Shown one piece after another: positions 1 through 9,734 of a stretch of DNA of 64,000 bases (positions are counted from its first letter, which is position 1; every line of letters begins with the position of its first letter). The translations under genes were made by a program, and so were the position numbers. The stretch is from assembly GCA_033032865.1 (NCBI GenBank), contig JAWHQI010000170.1:3865001-3929000 (forward strand), written 5' to 3'. This stretch comes from Dactylorhiza incarnata (taxonomy: Eukaryota > Streptophyta > Magnoliopsida > Asparagales > Orchidaceae). Under the pieces are notes generated by a model that searched no databases, had not been told where the DNA came from, and saw nothing but the letters and a program-made list of their open reading frames with translations.

Positions 1-75
1 ATGGTGAAATGGTAGACACGCGAGGCTCAAAATCTCGTGCTAAAGAGCGTGGAGGTTCGAGTCCTCTTCAAGGCA
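1..75 (+). tRNA. trnL-CAA: Plastid-type tRNA-Leu(CAA), 5' end cut by the window
   Basis: The anticodon loop reads CTCAAAA, giving anticodon CAA, with a GCGAG/CTCGT anticodon stem. A class II variable arm follows, then the T arm GAGGTTCGAGTCCTC and the 3' acceptor strand ending AAGGCA at 75. The first bases of the acceptor stem lie left of position 1. It matches the plastid trnL-CAA gene as I know it. Plastid tRNA genes in plant mitochondrial genomes are common, so this is probably a plastid insert inside mitochondrial DNA. Function in the nucleus is not expected. Confidence 0.85.
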
Positions 76-335
76 TAATATTGAGAATGCTCATTGAATG
101 GGCAATTCCATAACAGATTTCGGATCTAATCAATATTGATATACCGAGTATCTTATCTGTTGATACGAAGTATTCCGGCGATCCTCACGATCCGAGTCCG
201 AGCTGTTGGAATCGGCAGCGGATCACGAAATCTTGGCGATCTTCTCTATAGGAGTCCGTTTGGAAATCGTCCGCCCTGCGCGCACCCCCCGAGTATAGAA
301 TTCAACAGGAATCGCACAAGGTAGAAATGAGAACC
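76..335 (+). other. Plastid-like flank of trnL-CAA
   Basis: The stretch directly after trnL reads like the plastid spacer that follows this gene in the inverted repeat, for example the part around 295-335 ending in AGGTAGAAATGAGAACC. It has no convincing ORF. The assignment is from memory of plastid sequence and needs alignment. Confidence 0.5.
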
Positions 336-1420
336 TAATGAAAGTGCCTTTTAGAAGTGCTTTCTCTACAGCCAGAGAGAAAGCGAAGCCTGAACCTGTT
401 CAAAGGAGATCTAGCAAACTAGATGGGGGGGGGGGGGAAACCACTATCGATAATGATGCTGAAGACTGAAAAGAAAGAGAAAAAGCAAGGGAGTACCTTG
501 GAGACCTCAGCCACCTCAAAATCTTCACCATGAATCTAGCAGCCTGGAATCTTAGGCTCCTATGTTCCACTAGGGAGATCAAGGGCTTATCCTCTTCCTG
601 ATAAGGAAGGAATAGCGGCTTCAATAAGGGCGGCCCAACCTCCATTCATTCCTAAAGTCAGGAATGGCGGGACGTTTCACTCCCCTGAAGGAGCCTTTTT
701 TCTTTTCTATATGCTCACCGACATCAAGTCCCCTCACTTTGCCCATCCGGGTCGCCATTCGCCTACCGGCTCATCGCCTTTGGAGGTAGAGGTCAAGGGT
801 TGAATTGGATTCTCTTTCTCGTTCATGTTTCTCACATGCTTGAGATCATGTCATCGCTCGGTGAGGTTCTCACTCCTTGTCCCAGTCCAGTTCGCCTATC
901 AGCCGTAAAGTGCCTTCAACGAGTCATATGTTTCTTGTTTCTGTCGACAGTTCGTCCTATAACGAGCAAACAAACTAGGAAGATTAGCTAGGCGTCTCAA
1001 AGATGCATGCCGCATGTGCCAAAGTTGAGGTGTCAGTTCTGAATACAATAGAACGCCTCCTTCGGGCTGTGCCGTAGACAGCATCCCGTCGAACGAACGT
1101 TGCGGATCTGATCTCTGACCACGAAAACAAGAGTGGCCGAGAAAAGGAAATCTGTTTCATCTCCCACCACCCAGCTGCTATTGAGCGCTTTCGCCTAGTG
1201 TAAGAAGGATGGTTCGATTGACATCTCCTTACGCTTCCTTTTGTCGGGCGTCATTCGGGGAGGATTCATCACCAGTAGCAAAGATGGTCAGTACGGTACT
1301 CGTTCTGTTATAGTGCTTGAAAAGTCAGGGATGACTTGTGGCTAGGGGTGAAAGGCCAACCAACCGGGCAAGCAGGAGGGGCTTGAGCGCTGAGCCGTAA
1401 GGCGAAGAGTCTGAAGAGCT

Positions 1421-1514
1421 GATTCATTGCTGCGTAGCTGCATAGTAGTGACTTTCGGGATCGGGTTTCTAGAGATTCATTGCTGCGTAGCTGCATAGTA
1501 GTGACTTTCGGGAT
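1421..1514 (+). repeat. 41-bp direct duplication
   Basis: A 41-bp segment beginning GATTCATTGCTGCGTAGC occurs at 1,421-1,461 and again at 1,474-1,514, separated by 12 bp. The copies look identical. It is a short local duplication of the kind frequent in plant mitochondrial spacers. Confidence 0.9.
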
Positions 1515-1563
1515 TCTAGATAGATGTTCACATCTCACAAAGGAACTAACCCAATCAACAGTA

Positions 1564-1680
1564 CATTTTCTTGTCTTTCTTCTTTCTTGTCTTTCTTCTT
1601 TCTTGTCTTTCTTCTTTCTTGCTTCTTCGCTCTTCTCGTTCTCTTTCTTTTCTTCTTTCTTGTCTTTCTTCTTCTTTCAT
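1564..1680 (+). repeat. Pyrimidine-rich minisatellite
   Basis: Tandem copies of a roughly 15-bp pyrimidine unit, CTTGTCTTTCTTCTT, with later interruptions. It produces a low-complexity Phe/Ser-rich ORF that should not be read as a gene. Confidence 0.85.
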
Positions 1681-4600
1681 TGATTCATTGATGCAACCAC
1701 TTCACTAGCCTAGCTAGGGTTTGCACTTCTCTTTGTGAATGTGGAATACTTGATCACTGATTGCCAACGTCAGGAGGAAGATAGACAACGAATGAATATG
1801 AAGATCTATTGAAAAAAGAAAGAGGCGCGGGAGACAATGCTTCTCTAAACACTCAACTCAAATCTAGGGTAGATGTAGAGAAAGATCGATATTCAGAACG
1901 GAGAAGTTCAGTGATGTTGATTCACATCGATAAGCAGCAGTTATGAAGACGAGAAAGACCTCTGGGATAAGTTGTTCCATAGGGAGGCAAAGAGATATGA
2001 AAAATGCTCTGAGGCGTTAGCTCAACTTTCCTCTCGCCGCTCCGTGTGTCTTCTTCCGGACCGAGGCAGCAGATCTGGACTCACTGAAGTCCTTGTCTGA
2101 AGAAAGCTCACGAATGGGGCATTCTTGAGAAAGCTCACGAACGGGGAAGATGCTCTACTTAAAGGGGAGATCTTCCATTCGAAAGAAAAGAGAGGATCGT
2201 AGATCTGGTATAGGAGTGAAGACCCTACCTTCTCTTTCAAAGAAATGAATTGATTCGCCAGTTGTTTATGAGCTCACTCGGAAGGGAAGGAGAGAGATCG
2301 CCCAAAGTCAAAGATAGGTAAGAAGGCGCGGCGTAGACCAAAAACCAGAAAAGAAATGGAGACTTTTGAAATGAAGCTGAAAGGGATGTTTTAGGATCGA
2401 TGCAATTGACCTTTTCCATAGGGCTTAAAGAGGAATCCCTTACGACTCTTTGATCCGAAGTTGTGCTTTAGGGAGTTGTCTCCTTGTTCACCCCCTATGG
2501 TCTAAAAGACGCCTTTACTTCCTTGCCTTTCGTCCTTTTGGTTCTTCCAGATCCAAGCGAACTGACCCTGGTACTGGTCGAAGAGACCTTTTCCCAACGC
2601 TTTACGCGAAGTGTTTGCTCGAAGAGCTGGGGCTTCTTTTGAGTACCTTCCTTCACGTCTTATATGGTCGAGTACCTTTTTGTACTCATTTATGGTAGTG
2701 CAGAGCCTTTAGGAAATCCCCGCCGAGAGCAGGTAAACGTTGGTGGATCTAGTTCTTGAGACTTTCTTCATCGAGATTGCCCTGATGTTCACTCTGCTTT
2801 CCCCGATTTTTTCTCTCTTTTTATGTGAAGCTAATTCTAAGTCATACTATACATCGAGTTCTTTCTCCATCTTCGATTCAATATTCTTACATAAGCAATT
2901 ACTGGAAGATTTCTTCCCCGCAACTGATCAAAATTTTCTAGTTGAACCTTCCAAATCAGTCACTGCTGAGATTGAATCGATAGGAAATGGCTAGCTTTGC
3001 CCGGGTTTTGGTCTTTGCCCTTGCTCCCGATTGAGATTGAATACGTGTGAGTTCCATACCATAGGTCGGATATCCTTGAGTTAGCTGCCAGTCCAACACT
3101 CCAGTTCATCACAGGGTCGCGCCTCAAACTAGAATAGAAGAAGCGTTTCCGCGCTCAATAACAAAAGATCTCGGGTCTGAATCCCTTGAATCTTCTATTT
3201 GTTGTAAAACCAAATGGGAATATCTTCTTTGTTAAGAATTTCCACTTCGTTTCTGGTTGGCTCACTTTCGATTGAGTCCTATATTGACAATAGAGGGATA
3301 TCCACCATGGACCTATTGGTGACTCCTGAGCTCCCGGTCCGTAAAGAGAGAAGTCTTGGACTAACTCGCTAGTAAGAAAGGTTTCGGATCAGGGAAAGCA
3401 AGAGAAGTCATTCCGGGTATTGATGAACTGACTATCTCATGGAACTCTACCTATGGTTTTCGCTAGAAAGAGAGAGTCCGAAATGTATCAAGAGTTCAAC
3501 CAACAGGGACATGGAGGAAGCATCCTAACGTCTTGTCAGACAGAGCCTAAACTCCTCTTCTTTCACACCCTCTTTTGTTTTGAAGAAGATTCGCTTCAGA
3601 AGAGATGAATTCCTGAGATCTAGGAACTACTATCACAGCTGCGAAAGCTAAGGCGTCTTTCTGAAAAACGATAGACTTTCTAGGTAGAAACACCACCAGA
3701 AAGAGGTCCTGATAACGTCCATTCCGAACCAAAGGAGAAGGAGTTGCATAGAATAAGTTCCACTTCTTTAGGAGAAAGCTTTTGATCGAATTCAGATTCA
3801 GATAGTATAGAGTGATCGGAAGTAATCAATCAGTTCTAGAATGCACATAAATGGGAAACAAGGGGATCACCTCTCTCTTCTCATGAGCGGGATTCAACAC
3901 AGAAACAGTAGCTCGCAAGTAGGAAGATTAGCCCGTTAGCTCAGAACAACTAGCAAAAGCAAGCCAAAGGTCAACTGAAATTCCAAGAATGGCTCAACTG
4001 AAAGTCAAGGGTCGTCCAACTCATGAGAGAGGTAAGAAGTCGCTAGACTCAAAGGTGGAATTTTCCTTTTCGGGGTTTTGGAGTTGTTGTTGCAAGGCAT
4101 CGTTTTAGGATTAGTTGTGAGAAAGGTAGCTTATGCCCTGGGACTTAATAGCGGCTGGGAGAGCAGGAGCGATAGGGTTGAAATAGCTCGACTGTATAGG
4201 AAAGGGATATCCTAGTCGGCGTACATGAGCGACCTCTTCTACATCTCCGACGACTCCCTACTTTTCTCTTGTCTAATCGCTGCTTTGGGTGATATACTCA
4301 CTTCTCTCTTCTATCACAGAGCGTAGAGGGAAAGGGCATAATAGCTCATCGTATTCGTCAGCACCAAGGAGCTGATGCGAACTTTGAATGAAAAAGAATA
4401 GTGATCTTCTCGATTCAGTAAGGGCTCAGGGCGTCTTAGCCGTCACCCCTCAGGTTCGCATAGGCAGATTCGATCCCTTCGTAATCCAGCAACAATCTCT
4501 TCGCCCAGCCTCCGGCTTTGACTACCCTCCCGGGCCAGGCGGGAAGCAAGCTACCTGGGTTCTCTGCCATGGTGAGTAGACAGGATTCATAGCGAAATAT

Positions 4601-4902
4601 TACCCACACACATCTTAGTCAAGCAAGCAAGGAGGGAGGGAAAAGACAATTGAATGTATCTTCCTGATCCTCGAATGGAATTTCATGGTCTAAGAGATAA
4701 CGACAAAGGAAAGAGTTGAGAAGAAAGCTTCGAAATCGATCAAGCAATAGGAGTGAAAGCAAGAGCGTCTAAGGAAACCGAGAGGCCGATTCTCTATCTT
4801 TCTATTGCTGTAAATCCAACTCTTCCTTTTTTATGTGGAAGGTAAACAAAGCCAAAGAAGGAGGCAAGATTCGGAGCTGCTCATACTGACGATCATAGCC
4901 TT

Positions 4903-5242
4903 CGCAGGCTCATCAAACAGCGCTTTTGAGCTAGAAAACGGAAACGGACGCTGCTTACTTATCTCACGTATATGCTTCGCTATCGCTCGCCTCCGCTTGC
5001 TTCAGGATTTGGCCCGAACTGTTCGGCAGATTCCCACGCGTTACGCACCCGTTCGCCACTTTGTTCTCAACTCTTCCGATTCCAGCAAACGTAGGCATCA
5101 AAGCCGTAGCTAGCGCCCTGCACAGGGCGAGACCACTTGAGCTAGGAGCCTCTTTTCCTTCTGCCCAGCTCCCCGAAAACAACGTTCGACTTGCATGTGT
5201 TAAGCATGACGCTAGCGTTCCTTCTGAGCCAGGATCAAACTC
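4903..5242 (-). pseudogene. rrn18: Mitochondrial rrn18 5' fragment, interrupted
   Basis: On the minus strand the SSU rRNA start GAGTTTGATCCTGGCTCAG ends at 5,242. It is followed by AACACATGCAAGTCGAACG and then GTGGCGAACGGGTGCGTAACG and GGGAATCTGCCGAACAG, the usual mitochondrial 18S 5' domain. Homology stops near 5,000 (AAATCCTGAAG) and resumes at 4,932-4,903 (AAAAGCGCTGTTTGATGAGC). About 65 bases between these points do not fit and contain the dispersed motif GGCGAGCGATAGCGAAG. The remaining 1.5 kb or so of the gene is absent, so this is a dead fragment. Confidence 0.85.
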
Positions 5243-5699
5243 AGATTTTGACTATGATTGGGCCCTGCAGTGGTAGAACCAGGTGAACCGGGCCTACTAC
5301 CCCACGGAGCGGTAGGACAAGGAACTTTTATTCTCTTATGTGATTTTTGTTACTTTCTTGAGAAAAGTGATTGAGATCAAAGAGAGTCTCAGTCTAGTCA
5401 CTCAACCAGACAAGAAGCAAATGAGACAGAAGGTAGGTTGGGGCGCAACAGGCCAAGAGGTGACTTGCCTTTCTTCCAAGCCTGCTCTTTAGGGAATGAA
5501 TTCGCTACCGCTCGCCTCTTTCAATCCGGGATGAATTCTTGTTATCGGTTTTTGCAATCCAGAAAGGCACGCTTAAGCGTATGGAAAGGATCTTGAACCG
5601 GGCTGAGCCGGAACTAAAAAGAAAAAGAATTTCTTAGTGATGTTAAGAGGGAATATAGTTTCCAACAAACCAAACCTTGCTTATGGGTCAATTGAATCC
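5243..5699. other. Mitochondrial spacer, nothing recognised
   Basis: No coding or RNA feature was seen. It holds one copy of each short dispersed motif, on the minus strand (near 5,297 and 5,502). Confidence 0.5.
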
Positions 5700-5707
5700 A
5701 GGAAGAC

Positions 5708-5920
5708 TACATTCGCGGGAGCACCTTCTGGGATGTACGTCCATCCTACCACACCTACAACATTTTGAGATCGATCCTCTCGATCAGAGACGTTCTTTCA
5801 AAGGTATATCAGATCCATCATTGGGGATGGCTCGAATACCAACGTTTGGAGCGATATTTGGCTTGAAGAGGGAAGCTTGATCGATCTATTCGGAGAGAGA
5901 GTGATCTGCGATTCTGGCTC
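5708..5920 (+). pseudogene. LINE (non-LTR retrotransposon) fragment
   Basis: Frame 1 from 5,708 gives YIRGSTFWDVRPSYHTYNIL and runs to about 5,800. A shift near 5,801 then gives IIGDGSNTNVWSDIWL followed by LIDLFGERV. Plant LINE reverse transcriptases have this layout after the RT domain: a W-x-IGDG-S-x-x-VW-x-D-x-WL motif preceding the RNase H or zinc-binding region. It is a short, frameshifted remnant, probably nuclear DNA that entered the mitochondrial genome earlier. Confidence 0.6.
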
Positions 5921-7209
5921 ACCCGGAACCCGGGACCAGTAGACGGAAAATGTAGGAACCAGAGTTTGATCCTAGAAAAGAGAACTTTCACAAGGTCCCG
6001 ATTAGGCGCTCCCTTCCTTTCCCTTCTGGAGAAACGTACTTGAGAAATCCACTACATCACATCGTTTGTTAAGGCGGGGGGACCACTTTCCAAGCATGGT
6101 ATTAACACATGCAGGAACTGCGCTCGCATCTGCTTCCCCTATTATATGGACCTTGAAGGCTACCGGACTCAATCAACCTGCGAACGGAAGGAGTTTTCCT
6201 AAAAGTAGCCGTCCCTTACCTATGACCGCTCCGTGGGGGAGCTCTTGCCGGGAGAACGTTCTGCTCCTCTACACGTAACGGTGATTCTAAAGGGCTACAG
6301 CATTCCTCTCTCCCTGATCGATACTGGGGTGTTTGCCCATGTTCCAGGCTCCGATATCTGGACATCCCAGAGTCAATGTTGCAAGACGAATCATTAAGGT
6401 CTTATCCATTGTATGAAACAAACGACCTACTTCATAAACAATTAACCCCTCTAACGTATAAGGACCTCACTCTGATATCAATTCAAGATCATTCTTGTCT
6501 TTTCTTTTTTCTGAAAGAGAAACCTCGCTTCTTTCGTTCTATCTATTCTTTCTCATTGAAGGAAGTATATACTATCGATGCTTGAGGCTACGAATTGGAT
6601 AGGAATTGAGAATTCCCTTTGAGAAGAAGCTGTGATAACCGTTCGATAAAGCGTTGCCCCTTGATATGAAAGTTTTCCAACCCTAACGAACAAAGGAAGA
6701 GAAAACTGAACCGGAACCTAAGGCGCGAAGCGATCAGAATTGGCTGGATTCGATTCCTCGACCTAGTCACACAAATAGGAAACCTTCCCTTCCGGAAAGG
6801 GTCCTTACTTGGATTGATATAGCACTTCCCCTGGAGAGGAAAAAGCAAATAGAAAAAGCACCGGAACATCTGGCTTGGGTTCGATTCCTATATCAATCCA
6901 AGTCAACTGCCTCAGCAGCCACTCAACTACCGCTACGCGCCTCTTGTTCCATCTGAATTCTTCGGTACGCACAGAGACCGGTGATCCACTATGGCCTTTT
7001 CGTGTGAGCATAATATTGAACCTCTTCGAGCGTCTTTCATTTCCGGATCCGACCACCCAAAATTTGCTTGGGTTCCTTAAGCGGGAGATGAGAAAAAGCT
7101 GAATGAAACCGGAAAAAGGCGAGCGACAGCGAAGTTGAAACTTGAGAATTTTCTCGATCTGGAGAGGCACCTTTCCCACTCATAGCGGTAGGGCAATTAG
7201 CGGAGTCTG
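5921..7209. other. Mitochondrial spacer with a possible decayed retroelement scrap
   Basis: Around 6,270-6,375 (+) one frame reads LHVTVILKGYSIPLSLIDTG, which resembles the protease region of Tat-type Ty3 elements, but the evidence is one short motif only. The rest shows nothing recognisable. A short motif copy (GGCGAGCGACAGCGAAG) lies near 7,117. Confidence 0.3.
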
Positions 7210-7222
7210 TTATCTATTATGA

Positions 7223-7510
7223 ATGTCTTGGTTAATCACGCACGAAAGAACTTCTGAAACAAAGCTGACGAACTCTTGGACGGAAACCGCCCCGTGGGGT
7301 TCTTTCCCTAGATAGACGCTCCTCTTATCCTTCCTTAACCCGGCTCTTTCCCCTTGGGCTTGTCGGATGATCAACATTGAATCTCCATAGACCTCCAGAT
7401 CTCGTATGTTCATTTCGCCTGTAGCCCTCTTAGGCAAGCCTCGTACTCAGTGACATTGTTGGGAAATCTTCACTGCCATGGGGAACTGATCTCCTTTCGG
7501 GGACACCAGC
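7223..7510 (-). pseudogene. Ty3/Tat-type RNase H fragment in the mitochondrial block
   Basis: Reading the minus strand from 7,510, one frame gives EVLVSPKGDQFPMAVKIS. A second frame gives NNVTEYEACLRGLQ, followed by MNIRDLEVYGDSMLIIRQ around 7,405-7,350. This is the archaeal-type RNase H signature of Tat-lineage Ty3 elements: ISPxG, NN-x-AEYEA and an LE-V-GDS-LI-x-Q block. Frame changes separate the pieces, and the tail dissolves into a CCGCCCCGTGGG short repeat. It is a decayed nuclear-retroelement scrap within mitochondrial-type DNA. Confidence 0.7.
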
Positions 7511-8633
7511 ACTTCCTGCCATGACTGGCCTGCCTTCTTAACCAAGAAGAAGAAGGCGCGTAGCGTTGGTGAGATATGAAAGAAGAACATTCACTACCCG
7601 GGAAGATGAACATGCTGACGAAGCTCTTCCTTAATGGATAAGCTTGAATGCGAGAAAGAGTTCCGAAGAATAACTGAGAACCTTTCTCCTATGAGATGAT
7701 TTCACATAAATAACCGCCCCGTGCGCTACGCGCCTCTCTTTCAATCATTTGCTTCTGGCTTTGAAAAGGGAAGGCGAGCGGAGCGAAGTTTTCTCTGAGA
7801 AAGTAAGCCTTTAGGGTCCCCCACGTCAAAGTACTCTTTTTTTCTGTTCCATCCTAATGTTTTGAGTTTGCAGACTGCACTCCGGGGAGAGATTCTTTGG
7901 ATAGGGGCCCGGTGCGGTGATAGGTTCATTTATGAGCTTGCAGTTCATCTTAGTTGTGTGAGGCAACGAAAAGTGCCTCATTTATCACTGACACTTAGAT
8001 GCTATAAGGCCTTCTGAGTGTCTAATTTCCTCTTTTTTGAGAAAGAAGATCTATATAGCACTGAGATGCGCATGCAAAGCATGTAGGTAGCTATGTCTCG
8101 ACATGGCTCTTCCTATGAGGCGGGCTATCACCCGAAAGCAGCGGCTCCCCATAGAAAAAGAGAAAGATGCCGCCTACTCCTAGAATGGCTAAAAAGAATC
8201 CTACTCCAATGTGGGGCTTACACATCATGCATGATAGCCTAATGAATGAAAAAGAAGATGGTTAGGCAGCGGGTAGAAGGTTCGATTCCCGAACATTGGT
8301 GATGGGCTGGGCGCGTAGAGGACCAGTCACGTGGTTTAGCCGGTCACTCATTTTTTGCCTTCGTTCCCCCGATTCATGACTTATCTTACTCCACCCCTTG
8401 TTCCAAGAACTCTTTCTAGAAGGTAGGGTCGGGCTAACAATAGGATATGAGCCTCTGCTGCATCAGCTTCCAATGCAACCATCGGTAAATGGGAGCAAGG
8501 GCTTGATTCCTCGGCATGGGACAGCTGGACTGTTCCTGTCGGTTGCCAACTAGAAACCATTGCCCTGCTGTGCTGTTGTTGGATAGTGAGAAGCTCCTGC
8601 GGCTCAAAGGGTTACACACCTATAGAGCAAGGG
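7511..8633. other. Mitochondrial spacer, nothing recognised
   Basis: Short repeat motifs occur near 7,554, 7,706 and 7,770. A T-arm-like GGTTCGATTCCCGAAC at about 8,282 has no tRNA body around it. No gene was seen. Confidence 0.5.
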
Positions 8634-9232
8634 GAGATCTAATAGCGGGCGGGTAAGGTCAATGTCAATGGATGAAAGGTGCCCTAACAATCGGTACGAG
8701 CGTATAAAAAAAGGTGGGATCTCTGACTGAGGCATCAGAGGTTGTCAACTCGATCGTCTGCTACCGCTCCGTGGGCTTGCTTTGGGAAGATGCCCAACTT
8801 CTCAGTACCGGGTGACAGATAGTCTCTCCAGCCGCTGTTTCGCCTAGCAGTCACCAGAACTTCGCCCATGAAGACTGGCTTATCTGCTGTTTCGAGATCC
8901 TACCAGTCAGCTGCAAATACGAAGACGACTGAGACTTTTTTGTAATATCTTCACTCCCGCGACGTCTCAAGCCTACATAGAAAGGCGAGCGATAGCGAAG
9001 ATATTCCAATCTTTTTTGCACACTGAAAATGGATTCTTTTTTAGATAGGCAAGGGGTTATTTTGTCCCGGTCGACATCGGCTCTGGAAGTGTCTTTCAAT
9101 GAAAAGGTGGTGGAGGTGTGGTGGATAGAAGTCGTTCTAGCTGGATCAGACGAAACTCACCCTGCCCCTTCCTATGAAAATGATCCATTGCTACACCCTT
9201 CGTCATTCGTATGGAATGAATATGAATCTGTT
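8634..9232 (+). repeat. 599-bp direct repeat, copy 1
   Basis: Positions 8,634-9,232 recur at 16,322-16,920 (offset 7,688) with two differences seen by eye: C/T at 8,848 versus 16,536, and T/C at 9,119 versus 16,807. The repeat encodes nothing recognisable; an 82-codon minus-strand ORF is shared because the DNA is. It contains one copy of each of the two short dispersed motifs. Repeats of this size mediate recombination in plant mitochondria. Confidence 0.95.
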
Positions 9233-9694
9233 CTTCTTTCTTTGTTCATGAGCCACAAGTGAAAGAAAGCATAAAAGCTCTAAAAAAAGTTTTTTTTATC
9301 TCTTTCTGTTAGGCGCTCTTGTTTGAGGGACGGGAGGATCTGGCGAAATGTTAGCTTAGTGATGAAATGAATGGAAGATGCCTCTGTGGAAGATGAATTT
9401 TCTTTGTTAAGTCAGAGAAAATGAAGAACTCTTTAGGTGACGAGTGAGGCGCGTAGCGTCAGAGAATGAATTAAGAAACTATGTCTCCCGAAGAATTTGA
9501 TGAGTTCTCAAACCGCCCCGTGGGACTGCCACCTCACTCTAACATAATAGAAAGCACAAAGAAGTAAATTTGACATTCTTAATACTCATCGTATGACACT
9601 CTTGGACAAAAATTGACAAGCGTATGAGGGTCTTTGACGTTCCATGACGTAAGATAATAAGTTATGGAGGGTCCAGTAAACAGTTTGTGTCTTT

Positions 9695-9700
9695 GACACA

Positions 9701-9734
<34 letters not shown>
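9695..9734 (+). pseudogene. 40-bp SSU rRNA scrap (universal 338 region)
   Basis: The run GACACAGCCCAGACTCCTAC continues with GGGAGGCAGCAGTGGGGAAT. This is the highly conserved segment of 16S-type rRNA near E. coli position 340, with one change (ACACGG to ACACAG). Nothing rRNA-like flanks it on either side. It may come from plastid rrn16 or mitochondrial rrn18; the segment is too conserved to tell which. Confidence 0.85.

Larger units (their letters stand above)
336..4902. other. Mitochondrial intergenic DNA, no gene seen
   Basis: Only ORFs under 95 codons occur, none with a recognisable family. It includes a G homopolymer at about 425-438 and the two small repeats listed at 1,421 and 1,564. 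I see no rRNA, tRNA or respiratory-chain gene here. Confidence 0.6.

Noticed and set aside
8270..8300. tRNA T-arm-like GGTTCGATTCCCGAAC
   Set aside because: No acceptor stem, D arm or anticodon arm could be found around it.
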